A stretch of DNA of 64,000 nucleotides from Cloeon dipterum (Eukaryota > Arthropoda > Insecta > Ephemeroptera > Baetidae). The notes beneath the pieces are model-generated. The model was not told the DNA's origin. It did no database searches and saw only the letters and a program-made list of their open reading frames with translations. Both the position numbers and the translations under genes were made by a program. Location: NCBI RefSeq assembly GCF_949628265.1, contig NC_088789.1, forward strand, positions 25,785,883 to 25,849,882, in the 5' to 3' direction. Positions 25,673-38,047 of the stretch are shown here, piece by piece. Numbering within the stretch: the stretch's first letter is position 1; each line of letters starts with the position of its first letter.

Positions 25673-26242
25673 GATCAACTTTTGATCGCGTGCCGCGTGG
25701 AAGAAGGCAGAAGGCAGAAGAAGCACAATGGCGCGTTTGGTATTAAATCTCTCAGGCTTATCAGTTGGCCAACTTAACACCAAAGTAATGGATATATGCG
25801 GAATAATTTTTAACATTTTTTAAGTAGCTCTTAATAATTAATTTGAAATTGAAGGGAATAATAATGTGTATTTTAATTAAATATTGTATATAAATTAAGG
25901 TTAACTAAATAAATTGGATAAAAGCTTGTCTTTAAAATTTTTTGAAAGATGCCATATTGGAATAAGTTTTAGCCACTATCTTTACTCACGCGGGAAAATT
26001 AAATTCGTTCTCTTTCTCATCGTGGTAGTAGCCCATAGATGGCGTTGAAACTGCATTGACCGGTAAAAAACGCAAAGTTTCAAATAAAGACATAATAATA
26101 ACATTTCGAAACGAAAACGAACACGCAGACGCAGTTATGCAGCCTATTTAGCATAGTCAACTGTTTGTGTTTTAATGCTTTTAAAGCATTTTGCATTTAA
26201 CATTTCGCCAGGAAGCCGCTTTGCAGTTCAATCCTCGATATC

Positions 26243-28548
26243 ATGCCGTTTTCTTCGAGTGAGTTTTTGTATTGTCATGCCCGACCAATTTCAATCCAGG
26301 CTACTTGCCAGAGCTGTCAGTGATTTAATTTCACTTTCACAGGTCACCACCTCATCAGCACTAGGCAGACTTCAAGACGAGACAGCTTCAACTCGACGAT
26401 AAATCTGGACGAAAGCGATCAAGAATCTGTAATTGAGGTCAACCTGCCAAAGCCAGCGAAAAATACATACCTGAAGGCCGTGCAAGGGAAACGGAATACG
26501 AGAAGTTCAGATAATGACATTATATTAGTGGAGCAGCCTGTCCCACGCAAGAAAGCTTTGCGTGCAAGACGTACACCTGATATAGAAGAGGACTTTATCA
26601 GCTTGGTAGTATAGCTTGAATTTCTTTCTGAAAAGTGGAAATGTAATTCTGTAATTAACACAAAGGGTCCAGTAAACAAATTAGCAAAGTTAAACAACAA
26701 CAACAACAACATCAGTAACAAGAAAACATGCAAAAGGTATTGCAGTTTATTAATTTTCACTCTTTGCCACTAAAAACGATAAAATTATCAGTTCTCCGAG
26801 CCAAAGACCAACTAAACTGTCACCCTTAAAATCAAGAAATCATCGGATTGAAAATCAAGCGAACCATGTGGAAATTGTGGTACTAATAAAAGTTGCATTA
26901 TTCATTTTGGATTGATTAAAAATTTGTTAAATCAGGAATTGCTCAGCAATGATATTGTAGAGGTGCAAACTCCACAACCTCATATCAGGTACAAAAGATT
27001 TAAAAAAATTCAAGATCGTTCCTAATATTTTATGTCAACAGGCCTTCCTTGACTGCTAAAAGAACCATGAGCAAGAAAGTAGGTGCCAAGGCCAAGAAGC
27101 GTTGTGCTTCTTCAGAAATATCACCAAAAGGTAAAGCGAATAAATCGCTCAAGGCCAAATCCAGACCAGCTGTTGCCTCAACTTCGGTGTAGGCTGATGA
27201 GGATGATGACTGTGTGGTGAGTTGCAATAAATAATTCTTGATCTAGCAATTATTTTTTCTGCTAGGTTTTGTGGGATTCGGCAGACATTCTCTGCGTGTA
27301 CCACAACACCGCTCCAAAAGTTGCCAATAATTTGATTACCCTGTTTGACAACGAAAACACCATTCCGTTCATCGCGCGATATCGGCGGGGACTGACCAAC
27401 AACATGGAGGCGGAGCAGCTCAGGGTGGTCAGAGATGCATACCAGGAGTTAAAGTACACAAATGATTAAATCTTCCAGTTCGGTTTACTAATTTTATATT
27501 TTAAGGACTGTCAAAGAAAAGGCTAAATCAGCAATGGCCAAAATTCGGCAGCAGGGTAGGATGAATGCACAAGTTCGAAAGAGCATCTTAGCCGCGAAAA
27601 GCGTGTCAGAGCTTGATGATATCGTAAGCTGAAACTATCAGAGACGTAAATGAGGAATTTAATTAAATTTATTTGTAGATGGCTCAGTTCAAAGTCCAGG
27701 CAAAAGGCACTCTAGCTGAGAGGGCGCGGAGTTTGGGACTGGAGCAAGTTGCTCATCAAGTTTTGAATGGTGATGACAGACCTGACATTATCCAAGATAT
27801 GATCAGAAAAGACACTGAAGGGCTTCGGTCTTGTGAGGAAATTGAAACTGGCATCATGCACATCATTGCAGAAGTCATCAGCAAACACGAAGCTGTAAGT
27901 GAGATGGTTGAGTTTTGTCTCTTTGTTTTACTCCAACATTTAAATCGGTCAGCTCCTATTTATTTGTAGGAATAGCCACAAATTTCTACTTGCAAAATTT
28001 TATTGAGTTTTAGGGATTTCAGATCTTTTGACAGGACACCAATCAAACTGTTCAATTTACATTTTTTTAAATTACAATCTCAGGTCTTGGACTTCATAAG
28101 AAACTGCCCTCGCCATGAGATCGTGCTGGAAAGCAAGAAAATGCGGGCCAATAAGAAGCAATCAGTGGATGCAAAGAAGCACCAGATGAACCAGCTGAAA
28201 TTCAAAGAGTTTCTGGATTACTCCATCAAAGTCAAATACATCCGCCCTCACACGGTTAGCGCCATTACCAAATCAGGTCATTTATCTAATTCTTAAATGC
28301 AGGCATTGGCTTTGAATCGAGGCGAGAGCTTGAAGATCCTCTCCATCAAGATCGTGCCTCAAAAGAGTGTGAAACATTCTTTCATAAAACTGTGTGTGAA
28401 ACCTTGTTTGCCTGTGTTGGCTATGGCTACACTAGGAGTGGCAGAATCTATCATGGCGCATTTCTGGACGCGTGGGACCGACTTGTGGTGCCAGCCATCT
28501 CAAGACATGTAATGACCGAAATGTTTGAATGTCCTTCAAAACTTAAAT
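26243..28548 (+). pseudogene. Truncated, broken copy of SRBD1 (exons 1-11)
   Basis: It corresponds to SRBD1 exons 1-11 and stops at the insertion joint, so the YqgF, HhH and S1 parts are absent. Breaks seen against the intact copy: a TAG codon in exon 6 (about 27188, where the intact gene has CAG), and two extra bases in exon 11 (TGTGTGTGAAAC against TGTGTGAAAC, about 28393) leading to a stop at about 28510. Exon 2 lacks 36 bases in frame, and also carries a one-base loss followed by a four-base gain that restores the frame. The Asn run in exon 3 has six codons instead of five. Splice sites and promoter are preserved, so it may still be transcribed from the divergent promoter. Confidence 0.9.
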
Positions 28549-29535
28549 TTAGGTCAATTTAGGCTTTAACTGAATCCTAAGGGACGAGTTAATGCATTGG
28601 CAACAAGCATTTTCCAGGCTTTTCCAGTATCATTCCTCATTAAACTATTTTAAACAGTAATAGATTAACAAATTTTGTGGAAACTTTAGTTAATAATTGG
28701 TACCAAAATACAAACAAAAATATTTGAGATTACTTTTTAGTTTAAAACGGTTTTATGGTTTTGACTCTAAAAATAAATTATTCTCTTGGTTGTTTTTGTT
28801 GAAATTGTTTGTCTTATTGTGCTTTTTGTTGGATGCTTTTAATTTTACAACAATTTAAAATTTTATTTTTCCTCAATTGAATTATGGGTGCAAACAAAAG
28901 GGATGTGTGCAAGAGAAAGTGTACAAGAGAGTGCCCAGATTTGGGGTGCCAGGGTCACTCTCTTGAACACTTTCTCTTACATTGTGCATTTTTTATATTT
29001 TTGGGAATTCCGTAACAATTCAGTGCGTCGCATTAACGAATCACGATTCATTGTCAGACGGTCTTCTAAAAAGACAATTTTGTATTAATGACTGAATCAC
29101 TCAATAAACAATAAGAAAAATTGCACTCGTTGAAAATAGCCACTCATCCTGATTTAATTTGAAAAAAAATGGCTTTTTTTAAATTAAAATGGCTCTTACT
29201 TTTATGCCCAATACATCAGCCTGGATTCCAAATTACAAAAACAATTTAAATGGCTAACAATTAATTAAAAATTGATAATTTAATAAATCTTATATATGGA
29301 TTTATTTTTCAAAATCAAATCAATCTTGTTGTCAAAAAAGTTAAGTTTTCAACAAATATTTTCTTCTTTAAATATTGGGAAAATTAAATTTATTTTCATA
29401 AATTGAAATACATGACATAGTATTATTTATTATTAAAAATCGTTGATTTTAATAGGTTTCTAATTTATAACAGTATGATTTAGATTCATTTTGAAATGGG
29501 CTTAGATTTATTGGAATAACAATTCCCTCATTATT
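28549..29535. repeat. Direct repeat R2 flanking the inserted block (right)
   Basis: The second copy of R1 (23571-24564), same orientation. It begins in the middle of the MITE sequence and includes its right terminal repeat (about 28621-28645). It ends at CATTATT, where the sequence continues into unique DNA. Confidence 0.9.
28911..28978. repeat. 68-base near-perfect hairpin within R2
   Basis: AAGAGAAAGTGTACAAGAGAG (28911-, 23 bases) and the inverse copy ending GAACACTTTCTCTT (28956-28978) differ at one position, with a 22-base loop that adds a CCC/GGG pairing. R1 has a precise-looking deletion of this hairpin. The size and stem length are those of a microRNA precursor or a tiny foldback. Confidence 0.6.
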
Positions 29536-29836
29536 CCATCGCACGTGCCAGAAAAAATAAAGACGCCGCTGCCCTCACTATTCCAAATAAATTGCCAAAA
29601 CTGGACGGGAACTAGACGGTGCCAATGAATGAGATTCAACTTCCTCTATGTGCAGAGACCATAAAGATGTCAGTTCCGACAAACCTGGAAATGGCAATGA
29701 GATGAAATTAATTACAAACACACACAGACAGACCAGCCGGCGCGTGTTTATATATTTTTATAATTTAGCCTACCACACGCTACTTTAAGTGTTCTGCCTT
29801 AAACAGAGAAAAAGTGTTAAGGAGGGTTGGCCAAGG

Positions 29837-29871
29837 TATAAATGCAGCCGCAAGGTCAATTTTAGGTCAGT
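29837..29871 (+). promoter_or_regulatory. TATA-box and initiator of takeout-like gene 2
   Basis: TATAAAT (29837-29843) stands 32 bases upstream of the adenine in TCAGT (29867-29871), canonical arthropod spacing. The ATG follows at 29915. Confidence 0.75.
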
Positions 29872-29914
29872 GCGTTTCCGAAGCCGAGTGCGAGAAGAAA
29901 GGAAAAATTTGGCC

Positions 29915-31455
29915 ATGCGACGATTCAGTGCGTTTTTGCTCACGTTTGTGGCGCTCGTCGCGATCGCCACCGCGGCTAAGCAGCCAGCCACCCTTCGTAA
30001 GTACATTTTATTTTGGAAATATATTAGCTAGTTTAGTGGGGTTTATTTTTTGCATCATCAGCAAGATAAAAGATGTCACTAGCTCTGCTGAATAATTTTT
30101 AATGATATAAAAGCTGATTCAAATTTTGTTTATTGATTTCAGTGACATACTCAATATTTAAAATCCTTACGAAATATTTTTATAGCAAATTTAACAGAAC
30201 TAATTCAAATAAAAAATAATTTATTTATGCTTCTACAATTTTTTTCAAATTAAGTTTGTTTAATAAACGTAACCAAAGCATTTTTTTTAATTTTAAACAA
30301 ATTCCAAATTAATAAGCTATGTTCTTTATTCGCAGCATCTGAATTTCCCCTCTGCTTTTTGAAGCAAGAAAATTACGAAAAATGTCTGAACAACGCCATA
30401 GAAACTGGAATAAGATCACTAGCAAATGGTGAGGAATCGCGGATTAATAATCATTGTAGCATTTTAATAATTTGAATTTTCCCTTAATTCCAGGCAACCC
30501 AACATTGGGGATGCTGCCGATCGACCCCATGGAGATCACGGAAATGAACCTGATGCACGGCACCGGCGGCCCGGTCAACATCGATCTCGTGTTCAAAAAC
30601 ACGACCATGTCCGGTCTGACGGGCGCCAAGTCGATCAGCGTGTCGTGAGTGCAAAAATCGCCAATTTTTAAAAGCAACGTGACCTTTTGTTTTTGGCAGA
30701 AATGAGTTCCTGGCCGGCGGGGCCAATATGCACGGCGAAATGCTCATTCCGAGTCTCGACTTGATGGCCGACTACGTAATCAACGGCAAAATTCTGCTGC
30801 TTCCGATCCACGGCGATGGGATGGCCAACATCACCTTGGGTCCGTTGATTGTTTTATTTCTCTAATCTGCCGCTTCCGCAAAAGGAACTCTTCTCTAGTT
30901 TTTAGCTAATTAAGGACATTAAGAGTTGTTTTCTATTTATACACCACAAAACCTTTCCTGAATTACTACTTAAATTAATTAACACAATTAAAAGTCATTT
31001 AAGGATTTCATTTATTTATAAGGACAGTTTTACAATTACAAATATCATATTTTTGACTATAATTACAACAAATTAATTGTTACAGTCCACTTGAAGACGA
31101 CGTACGTGATGGAGAATGAGATCGTGAAGAAGAAAAACGGCCGCGAGCACATCAAGGTGAACGCGTTCAAACTGAAGCTGCGCCCGGGCAAGGTGTACAC
31201 CAACTTCGCGAACCTCTTCAACGGCGATAAAAGACTGAGTGAGACACTTGATCGCAAAGCAGCAATTTAGAAAATTATTTTTTATCTCTCTTTCAAGGTG
31301 ACCAGATGAACATGTTCCTGAACGAGCACGCCATCGACATTTGGGGCGAGATTTCGCCCACCGTGGAGGAGACGTTCGGAGAGATTTGCAAGCAGATCGC
31401 CAACAGACTGTTCTCCCAGGTTCCTTACTCCAGCATTTTTCCCACTGAGAAATAA
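29915..31455 (+). CDS. Takeout/JHBP-family secreted protein 2
   Basis: Six exons (29915-29996, 30336-30428, 30494-30644, 30700-30839, 31086-31238, 31298-31455) encode about 258 residues of the haemolymph JHBP/takeout family. A signal peptide (MRRFSAFLLTFVALVAIATA) precedes the Cys pair (FPLCFLKQENYEKCLNNAI) and the PL.I.P(M)-type block (LGMLPIDPMEITEMNLMHG). A C-terminal helix (MFLNEHAIDIWGEISPTVEETF) and YSSIFP follow. Intron phases 1,1,2,1,1 are identical to gene 3, which indicates tandem duplication. The donor after exon 4 is unusual (TTGG|gtccgt). An AATAAA lies at 31491. Function in ligand carriage is inferred from the family only. Confidence 0.9.
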
Positions 31456-31490
31456 TTTATTTGTGCGACTGACTTATTTATGATATTGTA

Positions 31491-31496
31491 AATAAA
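31491..31496 (+). terminator. Polyadenylation signal of takeout-like gene 2
   Basis: An AATAAA lies 36 bases after the stop codon. Confidence 0.7.
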
Positions 31497-31577
31497 CTTA
31501 ATAAGTTATGAATAAAACAAATTTAAAAGAACATTCTGATTTTTTGTTGCAAATTCAACCTTTGAATTGGAAAGTTT

Positions 31578-32003
31578 TTAAAGTGGAATGATACTGGGCA
31601 ACAATTGAAAGTTATTTAAATTGTTGGATGCCTTAAACAATTGACCGATAAACAATTTGTTCAACAATTTGCAATAGTAAAAAAATAACCTTCCTACAAT
31701 AAAAATTCAAATTTTACCAATTTTCTCCAAAGTTTACAATGCTTGAACATATTTTCTTGGCATATTCCGATTCCTCTCGTCGAGATCTGTCCAACGGTGT
31801 ATGCCACTTATTGGGGAAACTCTTGGTTTTGAAATTAAATCGGATTTCAAGTAAGGAGACAGCCATTACCATTTGAAAAGCACGGTAACTTTCCAGCCAA
31901 TTTTCTCAAAAAATTACAGCGCTCCTTAGGTCAATTTAGGCTTTAACTGAATCCTAAGGGATGTATATATTTTCCAGACTTTTCCAGTATCATTCCTCTT
32001 TAA
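31578..32003. mobile_element. TTAA-flanked MITE, copy 2 (intact ends)
   Basis: The left end TTAAAGTGGAATGATACTGG and the right end CCAGTATCATTCCTCTTTAA are inverse copies with one mismatch in 20. TTAA at both extremities is consistent with a target duplication. The 426-base interior matches copy 1 (23228-23667). No open frame. It sits directly in the 3' flank of takeout-like gene 2. Confidence 0.8.
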
Positions 32004-32330
32004 ATAGAGCTTATTTACAGGCCAAAAATTAAGAACATTTTGCATTGTAGTTCATTTATTTTATTATTTTGAAAAGTTTAGCAACAGTTTATCTCTACAA
32101 AGTGCAAAAGTGAAATTAGGAACAGTTAAATTTGAGATTTTAAAAAATTTCTTGAAAATCAAATGATTTTTATCGCTTGATTTCGATCCCTCTCGTCGCA
32201 ATCGATCCAACTGTGTGCAAAGTTTGAGGAAATTTTCCTAAATTGTGATTTAATATTTTGATGCTCGCCGATTGATTAGCATGCAAACTTTTGAGCCGAT
32301 TTTCTCAAAAATCAAACGGCAACCTGGAAC
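32004..32330 (+). repeat. Interspersed repeat family C, copy 2
   Basis: It starts right after the MITE with 'tagagcttatttacaggcc' and contains the family's 'gcaacagtttatctctacaa' and 'cctctcgtcgcaatcgatcc' blocks. The close packing with the MITE suggests nested or repeated insertion of related elements. Confidence 0.6.
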
Positions 32331-33892
32331 TTTTTAGCTTTTACCTCATTTTCAGAGAGTTTTTTCAAGAAAGTTAAGGATTTTTCACATTTTTTTACTT
32401 TAAAAATGCAACTAGTACATTTTGTTGATGTTCACTCTGGATAGGAACGTGCCGTTTGAAATGCAAGCGGTGTGATTATAACTAGTCGTTCACCTTGAAA
32501 GAGAAATTGATTGAATAAGCGCGGGGGTCATTAGGAACGCGACTTCTACGAAACGCATCCATCAGTTTTTTGTTGTAAACACACATTAATTCTTCAAACT
32601 CATCTCCTGCGTAAGGAGAATTTTATTGACGACTCTGTTTTTTTCTCTAGCGTGGGCAAAAAAGATTTGCGTCGGCATTGACATTGATTTATCCTTGGAC
32701 GAAAGTAAAGAGGCAGAAACTTGTGCGAAAAGCAGACGCGACAACAGGACAACAGGTAATAAGGCAGAGCGCGCGAATTAGTATCTCTTCGATTGACGGT
32801 CAAAACCTGTTAAACGAGCGTCGTGGGAATCCCAAAAGCTGAATGCCCGCGCACGGAATATTAAATATTTCTGAAGGTTTCATTTGAAGGAAGTATTTTC
32901 GGATCTCAAGGATCACATTATATGATACAAAATTGCTTTTGTCGATGTATGATGTCCACCAAAATCGATTTCCTTGGGGAATATGTAAAAACTACTTTCG
33001 GAAATTACCATGGTGCTCTGATTATCTGCAAAATAGCTACTTAAAATAATGGAAGCTCTACTATGACATTTTTCAATCAGGATAGAGTTAAAAACTTTTG
33101 ATTTCAAGTCAAACAATCTGGGTAAATATTAATTATTTGAGGAATAAAATCTTATCATTATCTGGAAACGATTTGCGTAAAACAGACATATTGGTGATGC
33201 GAGATTTTTAATTTTGGATCAATTTCAAACGTATTGGAGTGTCAGTTCATATTGAATTAAAAGAGTTGAAATGAAAGAGTTGTCTTTGACCATATATATG
33301 ACCTCTAATATAGAACTGTTTCATGCAAATAAAATAGAAAATGAACAAATATAAGCAATAAAAAGTTGCAATGAAGCAGAATAATAATCCTAATTATGCC
33401 ATATTGTGGGAGAATTTCCTTTCTCTCGTCTCGCGCAATAATGACAATTATGCTACCCTTGAAATTACCAAGATTACATACTTTCTTGTTTTTTAAATAT
33501 CCACTCTATCCTTCCAATTGATTTTTTCAAATTAGCATAGGTTAGGTAAAAATGACATTGCGTCAATGTTGTCATGATTCGTTTCTTCTAATTTAAACTC
33601 GGATAAGGCAACCATGGTAAGACTCCAATTTTGGACGGTTTTTAAGCAATGCATTCTAAAGTGTCATCTCGGTAAATCGAGGCATGGCCATGAGCAAACA
33701 ATTCTCACGCTAAACATAGAGTATACGGCATTTGAAATTATTTAATTATTAAGTAAGAGTGGTCGGTCTTCGGCTGGAAAAGTGTTAGCGCGGCTTCAGG
33801 GAGGGGCACACACGAAGCGATATTATTGGCATCGGAACCTGATTCCCAACAGCAGCAACCTAAATACTCGAGTACCTACAAGCTGAGGAAGA
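32331..33892. other. Intergenic DNA between takeout-like genes 2 and 3
   Basis: No gene was recognised. The sequence is AT-rich with several short open frames lacking family similarity. Confidence 0.45.
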
Positions 33893-33900
33893 TATAAATA
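33893..33900 (+). promoter_or_regulatory. TATA box of takeout-like gene 3
   Basis: TATAAATA lies 51-58 bases before the ATG. No clear TCAGT initiator was found downstream, and the leader would be very short. Confidence 0.55.
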
Positions 33901-33950
33901 CGGTGGCTGAAGATGAAAAGGGGTTTCTTTGGCGAACGTGAGTGACGACC

Positions 33951-36900
33951 ATGCAGACACCGTTGACGGCGCTTTTGGCGCTCGTTTTCGCCTTCGCCGC
34001 CGACGCCGCGAAGCAACTTCGTAATTTCATTTAATTTTCTCGAGATTAATTTTCTTCCGAACATTCTTGTCATTCTCTTTTTTGGGACAGGAAATATTAA
34101 GACATCGAAATGCTAGAAAATCTGTATTTTATTAACACCACTTTGGTTCGTTATTGTTAAAGCATCTTCGATTCCGCTTTGCAAAGTGTCTCTGCCGAAA
34201 GCCGAGTACTCGACGTGCCTGAACGCCGCTGTGCAGAAGGCCTTCCACGTGCTCTCCATCAAAGGTAACACACATCACACACACACACACACACACGCCG
34301 CCGCTTGTCTTGTCCGTTCTTATAAATCGTCTTGTCGGAATATTACATTTCCACAAATTCAGCCCGTGCGTTAACTCGCTCGTTTGGTGTCGCGGCCAAG
34401 GCCCCGCCGCAGTGGATATTATTATATACATATATCTCTGCGCTTTTTGTTGCAATAGGTCGCGAGACGCAGACAAACCGAGGCACATACATACACGACA
34501 CGCGTGTGTGTGACAATGAAAACCTTTTGACGATTTCCGCCTTGCGGCTGCCAATTAGGCGCACGCGAATGAAATTCATATTTTAACCAGATTTGTTAGG
34601 AAATATACTCGTCCTTTTTTCAACTGCCTTTCTAAGAATGAGTAGATTGGTCTCTCTTTTTGTTTAATTGACTTGATCATCGCAATTTGTTCTCACCTTT
34701 CCTGTTGACCTCAAGGTGGTAGGTCACAAAATCAATTTTCCGAAATGTAACTCAAATTAAAAATTAATATTTTTGACTTTTTTAATTTTTATATTGATAT
34801 TCTGTACTAGATAGAAGAAATAGGCTTGGAAAATTATGATATCTGTAATGGCGATTTGCTTATTTCTTTTTTAAATATAGATTGCAAAATTGGCACTTTT
34901 TATGTTCTTGAAAATGTTTACACGCCCAAATCTCAGCTTTTAATCCATAAGATTTTAAAAAACTGCTCAGCACTGCTAGAATATTGTTAGCCTCTTCTAG
35001 TTAGCCGGAGTATTCTAAGAGTTCCAACCCTTCATCCACCATTATGAACCCTAAAACACGCGAAATTTAAATAAATTTTCGTTCACACCTCAATTTGCAA
35101 TCCCTTGAACCACTTCTGCTCTTCGTATGACGTAAAAACGACTCGTGTGGTATGCACATTTTGTAAATACGACTCTTTGAACCCGAGATTTAGCTGTCAC
35201 ACTATATTCTGTTATGCTGAGTCTCCGAAAGAAAACACGTTATTTACCAAATCTTGGCTTCTAACATTCTAGCATACCCAGATTTAAAAAAAAAAAAACT
35301 GCACACCGTTTTTCTCTTCATGATCAGCATTTTTCTTTCATTTCACTCGTGTTAAAATAACTGCACAGCGCAAAGCTGTTTTGATTTTTTTTTTAATTAA
35401 AAATTTTCCGTCTGGTTCATTCTCGTCTTTGGCATAGTTTCCCTTTCAAAATTCCCTTGAAACTTAATATAATTTCCTCTATAAAAAGTAGTTGAAGGCT
35501 GTGGTTGCTCTTTAAAACATTCCTGCATTCCTGGAAGCGATCCCAGTTTCTAAAAAGTCTACTCTCTTGGAACCGCGAGTACCGCGACACGCAACGCTCT
35601 CGATTATATCATTCCTGAATAAGCGAACGCGCGCAACTATCAATGAAATTATCGAAGAGTCGGCCGCCGCGATGTCTGCCCGGCTTCTCAATGAAAAGCA
35701 GTCTTCCCTGGCGAATAAACGTGTGTCTGCTCGCAGGTATCCCGAGTGTCGGCGTGTTTCCGGTAGAACCACTGCGGGTGTCCGAGATCAGCATCGCCGA
35801 AGGTGGAGGAGCCGTGCGGCTGCAGTTGACCCTCAGCGAGGCCGAGCTGCAAGGTTTCAATAGCACGAGGCTAATCTCTAGCAGGTGAGGACAGCCATAG
35901 GGCACACCACACACACTCACACACACACACACGTGCGTGAGAGCCAGACTAACCGGCTTCTGCTCCCCATACCGCCATTGGTCCTCAGCAAATCAAGTTT
36001 TAGATCTAGAAATTTGATACTTATAATTCAATGAAATCATTGGAAATATTTATTTTAATATTATAAATTCCTCTCCGAATTTGAAACCTTTTTTTGTAAA
36101 GAAGGTCCAGGAGCAAGTAGTAGACTTGTAAGTCTGGTTGGTACCCTAAATTAAATTTACCTTAATTATAATATGGTACATTTTAAACAAAGAATTATGT
36201 ACAGATGAAGGATTTTGATATTGTCTTAGCAAAATCTCAAATCTAACACTAACTTCAAAACTAATTTTTCAACTTGTAAGCCTTCCAGACCTGATTTAGA
36301 AATCGTAAAATCAGTAGAACTATAACTTTAACTTGTTTTAGAGTATTTTAGCAGTTCTATATTCCTTTTAAAGTCGATTTTTTAATCACAGCTAATAGTT
36401 TGTTTTATAAACCAGCAGAGTTGGTTTGAAAAAAATAAGCTAAAACATGTTTTAATAGATTTGTTTGTCCGTTTGACTGCCAAAAAGCACAAAAAAGTGA
36501 TTTGTATTTCGTTACTCTTGGGGCTTTTAAATCCAAATTAACCTCAAATGTACAAAACCTATAAATATTATTTAAAATGGAATTCATAGCAAAATCCTAT
36601 TAAGCAGATTTTTGCCGTTTTTTGCTGCGGTGATTTAATTGATCTCATTTTAATTTAATCTTCAGTAACGACATATCGGAAGGAGGCTCGACTCTGAGGG
36701 CCGAAGTAGCCATTCCGCGCCTCGAGATCATCTCCCAGTACGAAATCGACGGGCACGTGCTGCTGCTGCCCATCAGGGGCAAGGGCGATAGCAACATAAC
36801 GCTGGGTACGAGTATTGACAGGCGGATTAGACATAAATCTTGACGGAAATTAGATTATAATCGTTGCTCGTTGATTCATGAGTGGCCTTGCAGGTAATTA

Positions 36901-37969
36901 AGATTCGAGGAAGGCCGGCAAAAGATCAAGTTTAAATATATAATATTCGGTGCCAAGTTAACGTATGCGCCTCTTCCCTCGAACAATGCGCTTTTTTGTC
37001 TTTTCTTGGCACGAAATTTAGTAATGAATGAAAAAAGACTCGCTCGTCGTTAGCCGTGACCGCGACTCACCTTTATATTTATCCTCAGGGGCCTCAGAAA
37101 AGTCTTCTAAAAGGTTCACTTTGTCCATTTTCTTTGCGTATAGGTAACGTTAACGTGGTCGTTAAAATCGAGAATGATGTTGAAACGCGAGCTGGAGAGG
37201 AATACTTCAAAGTGAAAACCTTCAAAATCAACATCAAGCCGCAGAAGATCAACATTGATTTCGGCAACCTTTTCGACGGCGATCCTGTGCTCGGTATGAA
37301 TTCAGAAGAAACGACAGCACTTGTTCTTTATCATTTTTTATGCGTGGATTCAGTTTGCCTGTACATTTTTACTGGGATTTGCTCAATGATTAATTTATGA
37401 TTATTTTAGCATTTTTTTGCTGTTCATTTAAAGTTTGAATGACGGGGATCAATTCTTAAAACTAACGTGGCACAATGATTTCATGTAATTTGAGGGTTTC
37501 AATATTTTTTGTTATGTTCTAAGCCATCAGCAAATGCATGATAAATTTTTTGAACTTTTAAACGAATTTATTTAAAACTATTGATCAAAGTTTCCCCTCA
37601 GGAATTAATGACAAAAAGATTCCACGAGATTAACAACCAAAATCATAGAAATTAAATAAAATAACTCCCTATTTTTAGCATTTTTTCTGATTCACTTAAA
37701 ATTATAATGGCTGGCGCTCATTTTTATCTATTTTTTTCTATTTTTATCTAAAAAATGAGATTTTTTAACATTTTAGCTCATGTTCCAATTAGACTGAAAT
37801 TTTTGTCTCTTCTCCAGGTGCGCACATGAACAGGTTCCTCAACGAAAATGCGGCTGATGTTTTCGGCGAGCTAAGGAATTCGATAGAAGAGGCGTTTGCT
37901 GAAATATTATCCCAGATTACTAAGCGGATATTCGACAACGTTCCATACAAGAGCATTTTCTTGCATTAA
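33951..37969 (+). CDS. Takeout/JHBP-family secreted protein 3
   Basis: Six exons (33951-34020, 34163-34264, 35737-35884, 36666-36805, 37144-37293, 37818-37969) encode about 253 residues. A signal peptide (MQTPLTALLALVFAFAADA) is followed by the conserved Cys pair (IPLCKVSLPKAEYSTCLNAA), GVFPVEPLRVSEISI, the 'EVAIPRLEIISQYEIDGHVL' strand region and the C-terminal 'MNRFLNENAADVFGELRNSIEEAF' helix, ending YKSIF. Exon lengths and phases parallel gene 2 almost exactly (exon 4 is 140 bases in both), so the two are tandem paralogues; introns 2 and 3 here have expanded. The family is known in insects for haemolymph carriers linked to feeding and circadian output. The ligand of this one is not predictable. 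Confidence 0.9.
34276..34296. repeat. (CA)n microsatellite in intron 2 of takeout-like gene 3
   Basis: A perfect CA run of about ten units, starting 12 bases after the exon 2 donor. Confidence 0.9.
35903..35932. repeat. (CA)n-rich tract in intron 3 of takeout-like gene 3
   Basis: An interrupted CA repeat (cacaccacacacactcacacac) 20 bases after the exon 3 donor. Both introns 2 and 3 carry CA runs close to their donors. Confidence 0.85.
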
Positions 37970-38041
37970 AAAACTCATGTCGCTCATCTAGATGGCATTT
38001 TTTTAGAATCAATATTATAGTACAAACCTTTGTAAAAGTTG

Positions 38042-38047
38042 AATAAA
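38042..38047 (+). terminator. Polyadenylation signal of takeout-like gene 3
   Basis: An AATAAA lies 73 bases after the stop codon. C3G ends convergently about 1.1 kb further on. Confidence 0.7.
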
